From Boudabousia marimammalium (GTDB lineage Bacteria; Actinomycetota; Actinomycetes; Actinomycetales; Actinomycetaceae), in the NCBI RefSeq assembly GCF_001936115.1, contig NZ_MPDM01000001.1, positions 1 to 64,000 on the forward strand: a stretch of DNA of 64,000 bases, read 5' to 3'. Below the pieces are notes generated by a model. It made no database searches and had not been told where the DNA came from. It saw nothing but the letters and a program-made list of their open reading frames with translations. Position numbers and translations under genes: made by a program. Every line of letters starts with the position of its first letter. Position 1 is the stretch's first letter. Shown here piece by piece: positions 9,524-18,349 of this stretch.

Positions 9524-9562
9524 AGATGGGGGAACGAATCAGACTGAAACGTTCCCCCATCT
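9524..9562 (-). terminator. intra-operon stem-loop between satA and satB
   Basis: A perfect 13-bp stem (AGATGGGGGAACG / CGTTCCCCCATCT) with a 13-nt loop starts 15 nt after the satA stop. It has no T-tract. Such hairpins usually stabilise the binding-protein mRNA or attenuate read-through so that the binding protein outnumbers the membrane subunits (family knowledge; role here inferred). Confidence 0.6.
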
Positions 9563-9576
9563 TCACTTATCAAGGA

Positions 9577-11145
9577 TTACTTGAGTTTTGCGTTCAAGAA
9601 GCTCAAACCAGTGGTGCCCACTGCCTCGTAGTTCGAGAACACGTCGCCCTTAATCGCGGTCGACACCTTGCGGTGGAACAGCGGGTACAACGGAACTTCC
9701 TCAGACAGAATGTCGAAGCACTCGTTCCAAGCTTCCTGCTGAGCGGCCCCCTCGGCGGCTAGCGCGCGATCCATGGCCTCATGCAGCTTATTGTAGCCCT
9801 CAGAGCCGTTCCAGAAGGAACGCTTCTTGGTCCAAGCGTTGTCACCGTACCACCAGTTCATCAACAGGTCAGGGTCGTTACCGAAGACGGACGGGTCACC
9901 GGGGGCCAGCACCATCTTGTAGGTAGCGTCATCAACGTCAGTGATGTTCGGGTACAGAGCGGAAGACTTCATGGATTCAATGTTCACATTGATGCCAACC
10001 TCAGCCAGGTTGTTCTTGATCTGGGGAGCCAGTTCAGTAACCCACTTGTGGTCGGTGGTGTACAGAGTGAAGTCAAGCGGAGTGCTTACACCAGCTTCGG
10101 CCAGCAGGGCCTTTGCCTTCTCAACATCGTGGGTGTAAACGTTCTTTGCCTTGTGGTAGTTAGCGAAGCTCTCCGGTAGGAAGGAGGTGACCGGGTCAGC
10201 CTGGCCGGCCAGCTGGTTGTCGATTAGCTTCTGAGCGTCAATCGCGTACAGAACGGCCTGACGTGCCTTGACATTGTCGAACGGAGCCTGCTTGGTGTTG
10301 AACATGATGAAGGCCTGGTTGAAGCCCTGCACAGTTTCAATCTTAGCGCCGGCGCTCTTCAAAGTTTCAAAGGCCTTGGCGGGCACGTTTTCCATGACGT
10401 CGGTGTCACCCTGCTGCATGGCGGTCACGCGAGCGGTGTCGTCCGTGTTGACGTTCCAAACCATCTTCATGGTGGTGGCAGGCTTGCTGCCGTTGTAGTG
10501 GTCGTTCTTTTCGAAGTGAACCTGCTGATCAGTGATCTGAGTGTACTTCCACGGACCGGAGCCAATCGGCATAGCGGTCAGCTCTTCAGCGGTAGCCTTT
10601 TCCGGAACAATACGAACCAAGGAGAAACGCTGCTGAGCCAAGGGGAAAGGCTTCTTCAGTTTAATGACAACAGCCTTGTCACCGTCGGGGGTAACCGAGT
10701 CAATGAAGTCGAGCATTGACAGGTACAGACCACCCTCGGCCATGGTGCGACCGAAGGAGGAAACTACGTCAGCCGGGGTAACGGCCTCACCATTGGAGAA
10801 CTTAGCACCATCACGCAAAGTGACCTTGTATTCGGTGGGGGAAACCATTTCGGGTTCGCCAGCTGCGAGAGCCGGGTAAACCTTGAAAGTAGACATGTCG
10901 AGGTCGTACAGACCTTCGGTGACGTGCCAGTTACCTGCCAGAGCCAGAGCCGATGAAGTCGAGGAAGGGTCGAACTTCTTGGTGGAGTAGGCTACCTGAG
11001 CGGTAATGGTGTCTTTTGCAGGTGCAGCACCTTCTGAGGTGCCTTCCTTGGACTCACCGCCTGCTGACGAGCAGGCAGATAGGATCAGAGCGGAAGCGGC
11101 TGCAATGGCAGCGACCTTAGCTCCACGACGAGTGCTGGTACGCAT
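9577..11145 (-). CDS. satA: sialic-acid-binding lipoprotein SatA-like (SBP_bac_5)
   Basis: This 522-aa extracytoplasmic solute-binding lipoprotein is of the oligopeptide-binding class. ATG at 11145 is chosen because AGGAG lies 7 nt upstream; an earlier in-frame start would add an unlikely basic leader. The signal peptide (RRGAKVAAIAAASALILSAC) ends in a lipobox, so the mature N-terminal Cys is lipidated. Family motifs include 'LAGNWHVTEGLYDLD', 'GEAVTPADVVSSFGR' and 'IGSGPWKYTQ'. It is the first gene of the sat-nan unit. The sialic-acid substrate is inferred from context; the fold itself most often binds peptides. Confidence 0.87.
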   Translation of the reverse strand: MRTSTRRGAKVAAIAAASALILSACSSAGGESKEGTSEGAAPAKDTITAQVAYSTKKFDPSSTSSALALAGNWHVTEGLYDLDMSTFKVYPALAAGEPEMVSPTEYKVTLRDGAKFSNGEAVTPADVVSSFGRTMAEGGLYLSMLDFIDSVTPDGDKAVVIKLKKPFPLAQQRFSLVRIVPEKATAEELTAMPIGSGPWKYTQITDQQVHFEKNDHYNGSKPATTMKMVWNVNTDDTARVTAMQQGDTDVMENVPAKAFETLKSAGAKIETVQGFNQAFIMFNTKQAPFDNVKARQAVLYAIDAQKLIDNQLAGQADPVTSFLPESFANYHKAKNVYTHDVEKAKALLAEAGVSTPLDFTLYTTDHKWVTELAPQIKNNLAEVGINVNIESMKSSALYPNITDVDDATYKMVLAPGDPSVFGNDPDLLMNWWYGDNAWTKKRSFWNGSEGYNKLHEAMDRALAAEGAAQQEAWNECFDILSEEVPLYPLFHRKVSTAIKGDVFSNYEAVGTTGLSFLNAKLK

Positions 11146-11205
11146 TCGAGATCTCCTCTTCTTCGAGATTAAAAAATCCATCAACTATGATGAAAACATC
11201 CTAAG

Positions 11206-11216
11206 ATGTCTGACAA
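11206..11216. promoter_or_regulatory. GntR/FadR-type operator 1 (satA side)
   Basis: ATGTCTGACAA matches the TNGTCNNACNA-like consensus of FadR-subfamily GntR repressors. Its core TGTC-T-GACA is a perfect palindrome, and outer AG...CT bases extend the symmetry. It sits just downstream of the predicted sat -10 box, consistent with repression. Confidence 0.65.
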
Positions 11217-11218
11217 CT

Positions 11219-11247
11219 ACATTAGTTCTTTAAATATGCGTACGCAA
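11219..11247 (-). promoter_or_regulatory. promoter of the sat-nan operon
   Basis: Reading the minus strand, TTGCGT (-35) and TAATGT (-10) are separated by exactly 17 nt, upstream of satA. The FadR-type palindrome at 11206-11216 begins right after the -10, over the expected transcription start. Confidence 0.6.
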
Positions 11248-11306
11248 CCGATGTTGCCAGATTGTTACCTACCGTTACTTAATTCAATATGTGCTAAGCT
11301 GTTCGA

Positions 11307-11317
11307 TTGTCGGACAA
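11307..11317. promoter_or_regulatory. GntR/FadR-type operator 2 (regulator side)
   Basis: TTGTCGGACAA is a perfect 11-bp palindrome 44 nt upstream of the regulator's ATG and shares the GTC-N-GAC core with the site at 11206. The pair suggests one repressor controls both divergent transcripts, including its own. Confidence 0.68.
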
Positions 11318-11360
11318 CCAACACAATATAACGCGAATCATGTATATCAAGGACGAATCT

Positions 11361-12125
11361 ATGAACCCGCGCCCAACAAATTCTGTAGGCTTAACAGGAT
11401 TGACGCAGCTAACCAAACCTGCAACTGCGCACACAAACACCCCCAAGCGCGCTGAATCGGTGATGGACGCTATCAAAGCACTCATCCTTGAACAGGGTTT
11501 GCGCCCTGGAGATAGTCTCCCTACTGAAGCCACCCTATGTGAGCAGCTAGGAGTTTCCCGGTCTTCCGTGCGGGAAGCCATCCGCAAACTTGAAGCGCTA
11601 AATATTGTGTCAGTGGAGCATGGACGCGGCAGCTTCGTCGGCTCACTGTCACTAGACCCCCTCGTCCAGTCCCTCGCTTTCCGTTCCACCCTCCTCTCCA
11701 ATGAAGGATTCGAAGGTCTGCGTGACGTCGTCGAAGTGCGTCGCTACCTTGATTTGGGTTGCTCTGAGCAGGTCGTGAAAACCCTCAAAGGGACAAAACA
11801 ACCCGAGCTGCGCCGCCTGGTGGGTGAGATGCAGGTACTGGCCTCCGAAGGCAAAACTTTCGAGCAGCAAGACATTGCCTACCACTTGGGCCTGCTAGCC
11901 CAACTACCTAATACTGTAATTAAGCAGTTAGCCCATTCACTATGGCTGGTACACATGGCGGTCACTCCGCAACTTGGTTTAGAAATCACCCATCACTTGC
12001 GTCAAACCGCTGATGCACACGAATTGATGCTGAATGCGGCCATAGCGGGCGACCTGGAAGCCTACCGGGATGCGGTCACAGAACACTACCGGCCTCTGGA
12101 AGAGATTCTGTCCGCCCGCATCTGA
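11361..12125 (+). CDS. GntR/FadR-family transcriptional regulator of the sialic-acid genes
   Basis: This 254-aa regulator has a short N-terminal tail and a winged helix (about residues 30-98: 'ILEQGLRPGDSLPTEATL', 'LGVSRSSVREAIRKLEAL', 'VEHGRGSFVG'). An all-helical FCD ligand domain follows ('LRDVVEVRRYLD', 'DIAYHLGLLA', 'HEL...AGDLEAYRDAV'). ATG at 11361 is chosen because AAGGA lies 7 nt upstream, although the frame is open further upstream. It is divergent from satA. It is probably a repressor relieved by sialic acid or a phosphorylated intermediate (family knowledge plus context). Confidence 0.85.
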   Translation: MNPRPTNSVGLTGLTQLTKPATAHTNTPKRAESVMDAIKALILEQGLRPGDSLPTEATLCEQLGVSRSSVREAIRKLEALNIVSVEHGRGSFVGSLSLDPLVQSLAFRSTLLSNEGFEGLRDVVEVRRYLDLGCSEQVVKTLKGTKQPELRRLVGEMQVLASEGKTFEQQDIAYHLGLLAQLPNTVIKQLAHSLWLVHMAVTPQLGLEITHHLRQTADAHELMLNAAIAGDLEAYRDAVTEHYRPLEEILSARI

Positions 12126-12223
12126 TTCGCCCGCATCTGATCAGCACAGCACTTGATTCTCAGCAGGTACCGGCGGTTTCGCTGCGGTGGATGCCGACAT
12201 GTGGGAGCTTTGGCTGCGGTTTT

Positions 12224-12601
12224 TTAACGCGGCGGCAAAGTAGGCGGAGGGAGCGACGGTAGCTCTTTCCAATACAGGTGAATACCCGCAATGTTAGAGA
12301 AATGCGCGAAAGCCCAATCCGCTCCGGAGACTAGGGAATCCGCAGCATCTTCACCACCAGAAACCAGATTGAAGATATGCCTGTGCGGGGATGATAACCG
12401 AGTCATCGGGTAAACCGCCCAGCCTCCCAGGCCATGCACCCCGTTACTGTCCACGAACAAGCCCGCTAGGAAATCTGCGACGGCTGCCGCCAAAACGTCC
12501 TCTTGCGGGTGAGTTACCGTCAACTGCAGGGAAGCTACAGTGGTTTCCGGCAGCCCTGACCAAATCCACTCATAGTTTGGATGATAAGGACGATTTTGCA
12601 T
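12224..12601 (-). CDS. hypothetical protein downstream of murE-like gene
   Basis: This 125-aa protein begins 30 nt after the murE-like stop on the same strand with an AGG-containing ribosome-binding site. There are no signal peptide or membrane segments. It has a central 'GVHGLGGWAVYP' stretch, mixed hydrophobic/acidic composition (AAAVADFLAGLF, AADSLVSGADWAF) and a Pro-rich C-terminal tail. I do not recognise the family. The likely co-transcription with the ligase gene is the only functional hint. Confidence 0.55.
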   Translation of the reverse strand: MQNRPYHPNYEWIWSGLPETTVASLQLTVTHPQEDVLAAAVADFLAGLFVDSNGVHGLGGWAVYPMTRLSSPHRHIFNLVSGGEDAADSLVSGADWAFAHFSNIAGIHLYWKELPSLPPPTLPPR

Positions 12602-12631
12602 TTCGGATACCTCACGGATTCCAGCTAAAGA

Positions 12632-14206
12632 TTAGTCCAGCGGGAAAATCGCGTCCAGAACCTCTGCGGAAACGATTGTGTCCTCAAATGGGTGCATAAC
12701 GCCGTTAAACTCTTGGTAATGCTCGTTACCTTTTCCTGTAATCATCACTGTATCTGCGACCTGAGCGGAGCGAATCGCTTCCCGGATTGCGTCGCGGCGG
12801 CAAGTGATCACTTCAATCACGTCTTTCAGTTCCGGACGTACCTTACGGATTCCTTCCAGCAGCTGACCGCGCACCTGCACAGGATCCTCATAACGCGGAT
12901 TTTCGTCCGTTACCCACAAAATATCTGCATTCTCCGCGGCGACTCGCCCGACATCTGGACGCTTTGAGGCGTCACGGTCACCGTCGGTCCCGAAGACCAC
13001 GATGAGCCGACCTGGCGTCAGTTCCCGAACCGTGCGGAGCACCGACTCCAGGGCCTCCGGCGTGTGCGCAAAGTCAACAATCACTAGGGGTCGCCTCTGA
13101 TCGCGAGTGGACATGATTGTCATCCTCCCCGGCACCGACAGGCGCTTGATTCCCGCAATCACCTGATCCGCGGACAAGCCCAGCCCCCAGGTCGTCATTA
13201 GGTAGGCGGCGACCGCGTTTTGCACGTTCACCTCACCGGGGACCGGGACGGAGAGTTTCACCGAGGACGAGGGGGCGGCGGCTGACTGGCTCGCCAGTAC
13301 CACATCGGTAGAGATGGTGTCCAAATCCCAGCTCTTTTCCAGGACCGTCCAATCGGCTTTAGCCTGCGGATCATAAGCACTGTAGGTAACGAAAGGAACA
13401 TCGCACTGGGCGGCTAGACGCTGCCCCCACTGATCATCGACACAGATGACTGCGCGGCGGGTAAACTCGCTGGAGCACAGGCGCGCTTTTGCCGCAAAAT
13501 AGTTGTCCATAGTGTGGTAGTAGTCCAGATGGTCATGCTGCAGGTTCAAGAAAGTCACCACATCGAACTTCATTCCCTGGATGCGGTGCAAGCTAATGGC
13601 GTGAGCGGACACCTCAATGACCGCTGAACGGCAGCCCTGCTCCAGGCCCAGAGCCAGGATTCTTTGAATGACTGGGCCTTCCATGGTGGTACGCTCCGGA
13701 TAGATGCTGACGTCACCTAGCCGAATCTCTGCTGTACAGAAAATCAGGGGGTTTTCCCCTGCCTGCTCTAAAGCAGCAAAAGAAGCAAAAGACGTAGTGG
13801 TTTTACCGTTGGTTCCGGTGACACCCACAAGCTTCATCCGTTCAGCGGGGTTACCGTAGGCGCGGGCCGCTAAAGGAGCCGCCACGGCGCGCGGGTCAGC
13901 AACCTCAACAACGGGGACGCCCAGTTCAACTTCGCTGGACAGGAGTTCAGCGCCATCCCGGTCAGTAACAACGGCGACCGCACCGGCCTTGACCGCTTTG
14001 GAGGCGAATTGGGCACCGTGCGCCCGGGCGCCAGGGATGGCGACAAAGACCTCACCCTCGGCCACGTCATGCGAATCCACGGTGACACCGTAAACCTCCA
14101 CTCCATTCCAGTCAGGGGAGGAGTTGAGCGCCCAACCATCAACCAGAGCGGATAAAGGTACGGGAGTTACATTGGAGGGGCGAAGATCTTTCACAGAAAT
14201 ACTCAT
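12632..14206 (-). CDS. murE: UDP-N-acetylmuramoyl-tripeptide synthetase (MurE-type Mur ligase)
   Basis: This 524-aa Mur ligase adds the third amino acid of the peptidoglycan stem peptide in the cytoplasm. It has an N-terminal UDP-binding domain, then the ATP loop 'GVTGTNGKTTTS' (about residues 130-141). The central domain has 'TMEGPVIQRIL', 'VIEVSAHAISLHR' and 'FLNLQHDHLDYY'. The C-terminal domain has 'VDFAHTPEALESVL' and 'GDRDASKRPDVG'. The specificity motif reads ENPRYEDP, close to the DNPRxE motif of meso-DAP enzymes; I do not assign the diamino acid, since actinomycete peptidoglycans vary. It is isolated from a dcw cluster, so it could be a second MurE-like copy. Confidence 0.85.
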   Translation of the reverse strand: MSISVKDLRPSNVTPVPLSALVDGWALNSSPDWNGVEVYGVTVDSHDVAEGEVFVAIPGARAHGAQFASKAVKAGAVAVVTDRDGAELLSSEVELGVPVVEVADPRAVAAPLAARAYGNPAERMKLVGVTGTNGKTTTSFASFAALEQAGENPLIFCTAEIRLGDVSIYPERTTMEGPVIQRILALGLEQGCRSAVIEVSAHAISLHRIQGMKFDVVTFLNLQHDHLDYYHTMDNYFAAKARLCSSEFTRRAVICVDDQWGQRLAAQCDVPFVTYSAYDPQAKADWTVLEKSWDLDTISTDVVLASQSAAAPSSSVKLSVPVPGEVNVQNAVAAYLMTTWGLGLSADQVIAGIKRLSVPGRMTIMSTRDQRRPLVIVDFAHTPEALESVLRTVRELTPGRLIVVFGTDGDRDASKRPDVGRVAAENADILWVTDENPRYEDPVQVRGQLLEGIRKVRPELKDVIEVITCRRDAIREAIRSAQVADTVMITGKGNEHYQEFNGVMHPFEDTIVSAEVLDAIFPLD

Positions 14207-14250
14207 GAAAACATTGTACGCGGGTGCGTATCAAACTTCGCAAAAAAATG

Positions 14251-14324
14251 TCGGGGTAGCGGGATTTGAACCCACGACCTTCCGCTCCCAAAGCGGACGC
14301 GCTACCAACCTGCGCCATACCCCG
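14251..14324 (-). tRNA. tRNA-Pro (TGG anticodon)
   Basis: A 74-nt cloverleaf can be drawn on the minus strand. The acceptor starts CGGGGTA and pairs with TACCCCG, the anticodon loop is TT-TGG-GA on a TCCGC/GCGGA stem, and the T arm contains GGTTCAAATCC. No CCA is encoded. Sequence matches typical actinobacterial tRNA-Pro. Confidence 0.93.
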
Positions 14325-14485
14325 TGCTTTCCAAATCTTAAACGAGACAGCCCAGAAATCCTAATCACAACGGGCAGATGAGAGGGACACCACTCATGCG
14401 AGCGCACCTAAATTAGACCGCAGCGCCTTCTTCTTGTTAAACTCTATAGGTCAGTTGGCGTAGCATGCTATTTCCAGCCGGCAAC

Positions 14486-14559
14486 GCGAGTGTAGCTTAA
14501 TGGTAAAGCCTCTGCCTTCCAAGCAGATGACGCGGGTTCGATTCCCGTCACTCGCTCCA
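14486..14559 (+). tRNA. tRNA-Gly (TCC anticodon)
   Basis: Acceptor GCGAGTG pairs with CACTCGC; the anticodon stem is CTGC/GCAG around the loop CTTCCAA, giving anticodon TCC; the T arm carries GGTTCGATTCC. A 3' CCA is encoded (14557-14559). It lies divergently from tRNA-Pro, about 160 nt away. Confidence 0.93.
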
Positions 14560-14709
14560 TTTTTTATATGGATCTTTTTCCCAGTCTGCAATTTTCTCTG
14601 CAACAACTGGGCAACGTTTGTGTCACAGATTACTAAAACACTGTTCGAACAGCTTGCGATATTGATAGAATCAAATCCCGTTTGTCTACAGAATGTCAGG
14701 GATGTCAAC

Positions 14710-16098
14710 ATGGCAATCATAAAATCAACCAAGATCGCAGCAGCCGCCGCTTTGGCTTTGCTGCTTGCGCCCATGTCAGCTGTCGCAATGGCGGCCACAG
14801 CTGAAGACAAGCCAGAAAACGTTGACGTGTACTCACACGTGTATGCGAATTCTGACGGAACTTATTCGCTCTACATTGACAGCAACAGTAATGTTGGTAA
14901 GGTCGACTTTTTGACTGGTGATTACACCATACCAGCCACTAATGAACGCTACCCTGTAGCTACCATTACTGCGCTCCCCAAGTACGCTACCAACATCAAA
15001 GCGGAAATCGTCTCCCCCCAGAATAACCCTGAAACGAAGGTGTCAATTGCTGGGGACACGATCTCCTGGACCATGGATTTAGGGATGACGCCAGAGCCCC
15101 CGACTGGTTTTCCGCCCATCCCGAAGCAGCCGCGCAACACTTTGAAGATTACCTTCGCCCTAGCTGAAGGCTACAGCGGCAGCATTCTGCCTTTCCCCAG
15201 TATCCAATACCCTCTCACCAGCACCGGCGCGAATGGGCCGGAAACCGGCACGATGCGAGTATGGCAGAACGCTATTACCGTTGAGGAGCCAAGCAATCTG
15301 ACTCTCTCCAGCGCTTTCTACCCGGCGAACCAGTCCGACGCGACTACCCCTGAAGCAATCACCGAACTGCAACGGCTCTGCAATAACGGCACCCCTGAAG
15401 CATGGGTTAACTACACTATTACTAACCCGAATAAGGTGACAGCGAAGCACGTCATGTTTGAGCAGAACTTGACGCTTACTGATGTGGTTTCTGACCAGAA
15501 TCCGGAGCTCACTTCGCTGGCCGCAGGCACGCCGGTTGAACTGAAGGACATTCCTGCGGGAACTTCTGTCCATCTGTGGGCGAAGGTGTCCGGCACAGAC
15601 TTGAACAAAAAGATAGCGGACGCAAAGGGCAAAGTCACCTTCACCTACAAGCATGTTGAAAGCGGCCTCGACAAGGAAAACACCCTGGGTAGCGGTGAAT
15701 ATGTGGCTTTGATGGACGCCTCCCAAATGGGAGATCCTAATGTTCAGCCCCCATATATCGCACGCCCCGCCTACGGCTGGTCACCAAACTACACTGGCCC
15801 GGTTAAGACCACTTTCTTCTATGACGGGGCCAATGTGGAAACTGATAGAAGCCTAACTGCTGAGGCTTCCACCGAGTTGCAGCTGCTGGAGAACAAGACT
15901 CCTTGCCCGACCATTCCGCAGGATACCGCTGAAACTCCGCAGGTCACGGCTGAAACTCCGGAGATCACCGCTGAAACTCCCAAGACTGGCGCCGGCTTAG
16001 CCAAGACCGGTTTGAACGCCTCAGGCGCCTTGCTGGCCACATTAACACTTCTGGTTGCGGGCTCTGCCGCACTAGTATGGAACCGTAAGCGTTCCTAG
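14710..16098 (+). CDS. LAKTG-anchored cell-surface protein
   Basis: This 462-aa secreted protein has a signal peptide at residues 1-30 (KIAAAAALALLLAPMSAVAMA), a beta-rich ectodomain without a recognised catalytic motif, and a Thr/Pro repeat near the C-terminus (three copies of a TAETP unit). The wall-sorting signal follows: LAKTG, a hydrophobic helix and RKRS. The TAETP unit and LAKTG also occur in the 5'-nucleotidase at 58-60 kb, suggesting the same sortase and a shared wall-spanning linker. ATG at 14710 is preceded by AGGGA. The ectodomain function is unknown; an adhesin-like role is only an inference. Confidence 0.82.
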   Translation: MAIIKSTKIAAAAALALLLAPMSAVAMAATAEDKPENVDVYSHVYANSDGTYSLYIDSNSNVGKVDFLTGDYTIPATNERYPVATITALPKYATNIKAEIVSPQNNPETKVSIAGDTISWTMDLGMTPEPPTGFPPIPKQPRNTLKITFALAEGYSGSILPFPSIQYPLTSTGANGPETGTMRVWQNAITVEEPSNLTLSSAFYPANQSDATTPEAITELQRLCNNGTPEAWVNYTITNPNKVTAKHVMFEQNLTLTDVVSDQNPELTSLAAGTPVELKDIPAGTSVHLWAKVSGTDLNKKIADAKGKVTFTYKHVESGLDKENTLGSGEYVALMDASQMGDPNVQPPYIARPAYGWSPNYTGPVKTTFFYDGANVETDRSLTAEASTELQLLENKTPCPTIPQDTAETPQVTAETPEITAETPKTGAGLAKTGLNASGALLATLTLLVAGSAALVWNRKRS

Positions 16099-16110
16099 TC
16101 TCTACACACT

Positions 16111-16140
16111 GTTGGGGGACCTGGCAACGGGTCCCCCAAC
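16111..16140 (+). terminator. terminator-like hairpin after surface protein
   Basis: An 11-bp perfect stem GTTGGGGGACC / GGTCCCCCAAC with an 8-nt loop lies 12 nt after the stop codon. There is no clear T-tract, and the next gene starts 11 nt later, so it may attenuate rather than end transcription. Confidence 0.6.
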
Positions 16141-16151
16141 CTAATTGAGCT

Positions 16152-16880
16152 ATGCGACTTAAACTCATCACTACTACGGCAGTTGCCCTATCCTTGCTGT
16201 TAGGCTCCTGCACCGGCACGCCCTCGACCCCTGGCGCAGCGGAACATACAGCCACCACTACCAGCCCTGAAACCACCAGCGCGACGCCTTCAGCCCCCAC
16301 AGTTTCAGAGGATGCGCACCCTAGCGCAGAGCGAGCCGAAAGGGAGGGCGCCGAGGGCGTCGCGCCCCGGAAAACACCGGTAAGGACCGTAGCTGAAGCC
16401 ACCCAGTATTTGGTGGGCACCTACCAGTTCGACCTAGCTTTAGAAGAGCGCGCTGCCTTCATAAAATGGGCGGAAGAGCAGGACCGAATTAGCCGGCTTG
16501 AGCAAGCCAAATCTGAAGGCAAATCCGAAGCTGAAACCCCGGAAGAACTAGCTCAATCTGATCGGATGGGTTTCAGCGAGGAAGAGCTCAAGATTTTGGC
16601 CGACCGGGACCGGCAATGCAAAGACGCGCAGATTATTTTACGCGCCGACCAGACAGCTGAGGTGAAAGCGGTTTGGCCCTGCCGTGACCTGTGGCGAATT
16701 GACCCTGATGCGAGCGACTGGAACGTGATTCGCGTACAAAATGACGGCACCATTCAAGTGCGGCTGGGTAAAAGTCGCTTCCGGGTGACTGAACATGAAG
16801 CCGTTACCCCAGAGATGAAACAGTTTGAGAAGCCAAACCGCAGACTCTTTGCAGGAAGTCGCTTCCTCAAGATCGGCTGA
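16152..16880 (+). CDS. hypothetical lipoprotein
   Basis: This 242-aa protein has a signal peptide with lipobox LLGSC (Cys at about residue 17). A Thr/Ser/Pro/Ala-rich linker (residues 18-60) is followed by a charged domain of about 170 residues with 'YLVGTYQFDLALEERAAFI' and a C-terminal beta-rich part containing 'KDAQIILRADQTAEVKAVWPC'. It is predicted to sit on the outer face of the membrane. It follows the LAKTG protein in the same direction. No visible ribosome-binding site precedes the ATG. I do not recognise the family. Confidence 0.7.
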   Translation: MRLKLITTTAVALSLLLGSCTGTPSTPGAAEHTATTTSPETTSATPSAPTVSEDAHPSAERAEREGAEGVAPRKTPVRTVAEATQYLVGTYQFDLALEERAAFIKWAEEQDRISRLEQAKSEGKSEAETPEELAQSDRMGFSEEELKILADRDRQCKDAQIILRADQTAEVKAVWPCRDLWRIDPDASDWNVIRVQNDGTIQVRLGKSRFRVTEHEAVTPEMKQFEKPNRRLFAGSRFLKIG

Positions 16881-16891
16881 TTACAGCAAGC

Positions 16892-18253
16892 CTACTTCGC
16901 TGGGTTCTCTGCGATGCCAGCAATCCGGATATCGGCTTCGACCTTCTCCAGACCGGTGACTTTGCGCTGCAAAATCTGACTACCATCACGCTTGCTTATC
17001 TTCGTGATGGTGGCGGCTTTCTCTGCCTGCCCCACGGTGACCGACAGGATGGTCAACGCATCGGTGCTGGCCGTCAAATAGTAACGGGTGTAGGCGGCAG
17101 CGGCTTGCCCCTTAGGGCTGCTCTCTCCAGTTACCTCTGGCGTGCTGGCAGGTGCTTCCACAGTGCTGGAGGTCGCCTCCGTGGCGCCCGGCAACTGCAC
17201 TGGTAGCGTCTCTGTGACACCGCTTTGAATATTGGTACGCAAAACCTGACCGTCACCGTTAATCCAGTAAAGTTGGGGCACGCCCTCGTCCCCCTCAAGG
17301 GAGAGCGACTGGGAAGAGTACGCGGCAACCCGCAAGTCGGCGGCGCTGGTGCGGAAAACCCTGCCGTCAGCTTGGCGCAGCGGCGTGAAGTGGATGGTGC
17401 GGTGCAGGGTGTCAATGGTGCCGAGGGCGGGAACGATTCTCAGATTATCCGCATCCCGGTAGGCAAGCTGCGAGAATTCTTCACTCTGGTCACTGAAACC
17501 GGGGGTGACAGTTTGGCCCCACTGCGTAGCCAGGAAATGGATTTTCCCATCCCAGCAGGGGGCGTCGGAAGCTGCCAGATCTGCAGAAAAGAGAGGGAGC
17601 GGCTGGGAGGCCACATAGTGATGGCTGGGCTGGGAAGCTTCCAAGATGGAGTCCACCCAGAGCGACTGGCCGGCCCCGGGATTGTCACTTTCAACCTTCG
17701 CGGCGTAAACATTTAGGCCGCAGGCGGAAAGCAAAGAGTATTCAGTATCGCTGGGGACAGTGAAAGACCGCGACTGTCGGGGCTCAGACAGAACAACCTG
17801 CTGCCCCGACTGGTCTTTCTCTGCCGTGCCCGCCTGCACTGCGGCAACCAGGTTAGAGTTCTGTACGGCAGCGACCGCACGCGTGAGTGGAGCACGTCGC
17901 GCATCCGCGCTGACCACTTCACCGTCAGGTAAAACCCGGTAGTCGGCGTACATGTCGGAAGCGTAGAGCCCCTCCCGGTCCCAAATCAACCGGCCACCAG
18001 TTTCCTTATCACGCATCAGCAACTGGCTGCTTCCGTCCGCTTTCACAAAGGCAACATAGGAATGGTTGGTTGCATTTTTGCCTAGCGCGGAGTCAAGATT
18101 TAACGCCCAAGTGTATGAGTCCACATTGAAATAGTCGATGTCTTTCATGTGGTAGGTTTGAGCGGTCGTGCATCCCGTTAAAGGGACGAGGGTGAGCGCG
18201 GCTGCCATCAGCGCAGTGACCGCTGGTTTCACGGTCTTCTGATTTCTTTTCAT
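16892..18253 (-). CDS. hypothetical lipoprotein, beta-propeller-like
   Basis: This 453-aa secreted lipoprotein has a signal peptide starting MKRNQKTVKPAV and lipobox PLTGC. The mature part consists of recurring short beta segments ('SYVAFVKADGSSQLLMRD', 'YWINGDGQVLRTNI', 'ILQRKVTGLEK'), as in PQQ/WD-type propellers, with a Ser/Thr/Pro-rich insertion near residue 370. ATG at 18253 is preferred because the upstream extension would bury the signal peptide. Function is unknown. It is convergent with the lipoprotein gene ending at 16880. Confidence 0.65.
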   Translation of the reverse strand: MKRNQKTVKPAVTALMAAALTLVPLTGCTTAQTYHMKDIDYFNVDSYTWALNLDSALGKNATNHSYVAFVKADGSSQLLMRDKETGGRLIWDREGLYASDMYADYRVLPDGEVVSADARRAPLTRAVAAVQNSNLVAAVQAGTAEKDQSGQQVVLSEPRQSRSFTVPSDTEYSLLSACGLNVYAAKVESDNPGAGQSLWVDSILEASQPSHHYVASQPLPLFSADLAASDAPCWDGKIHFLATQWGQTVTPGFSDQSEEFSQLAYRDADNLRIVPALGTIDTLHRTIHFTPLRQADGRVFRTSAADLRVAAYSSQSLSLEGDEGVPQLYWINGDGQVLRTNIQSGVTETLPVQLPGATEATSSTVEAPASTPEVTGESSPKGQAAAAYTRYYLTASTDALTILSVTVGQAEKAATITKISKRDGSQILQRKVTGLEKVEADIRIAGIAENPAK

Positions 18254-18349
18254 GGCAGCAAGCTTCCTTCTGAGGTGAACGCCTTGTGCGTTTCGTGGGC
18301 GCGTCCAGAGTTTAATTATCGGTGAGAGCGCGCTTTGTCGCAATCATAC

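Noticed and set aside
11262-11290. TTGTTA-N17-CAATAT as the promoter of the GntR regulator
   Set aside because: Spacing is right but the -10 matches the consensus poorly; not listed as a feature.
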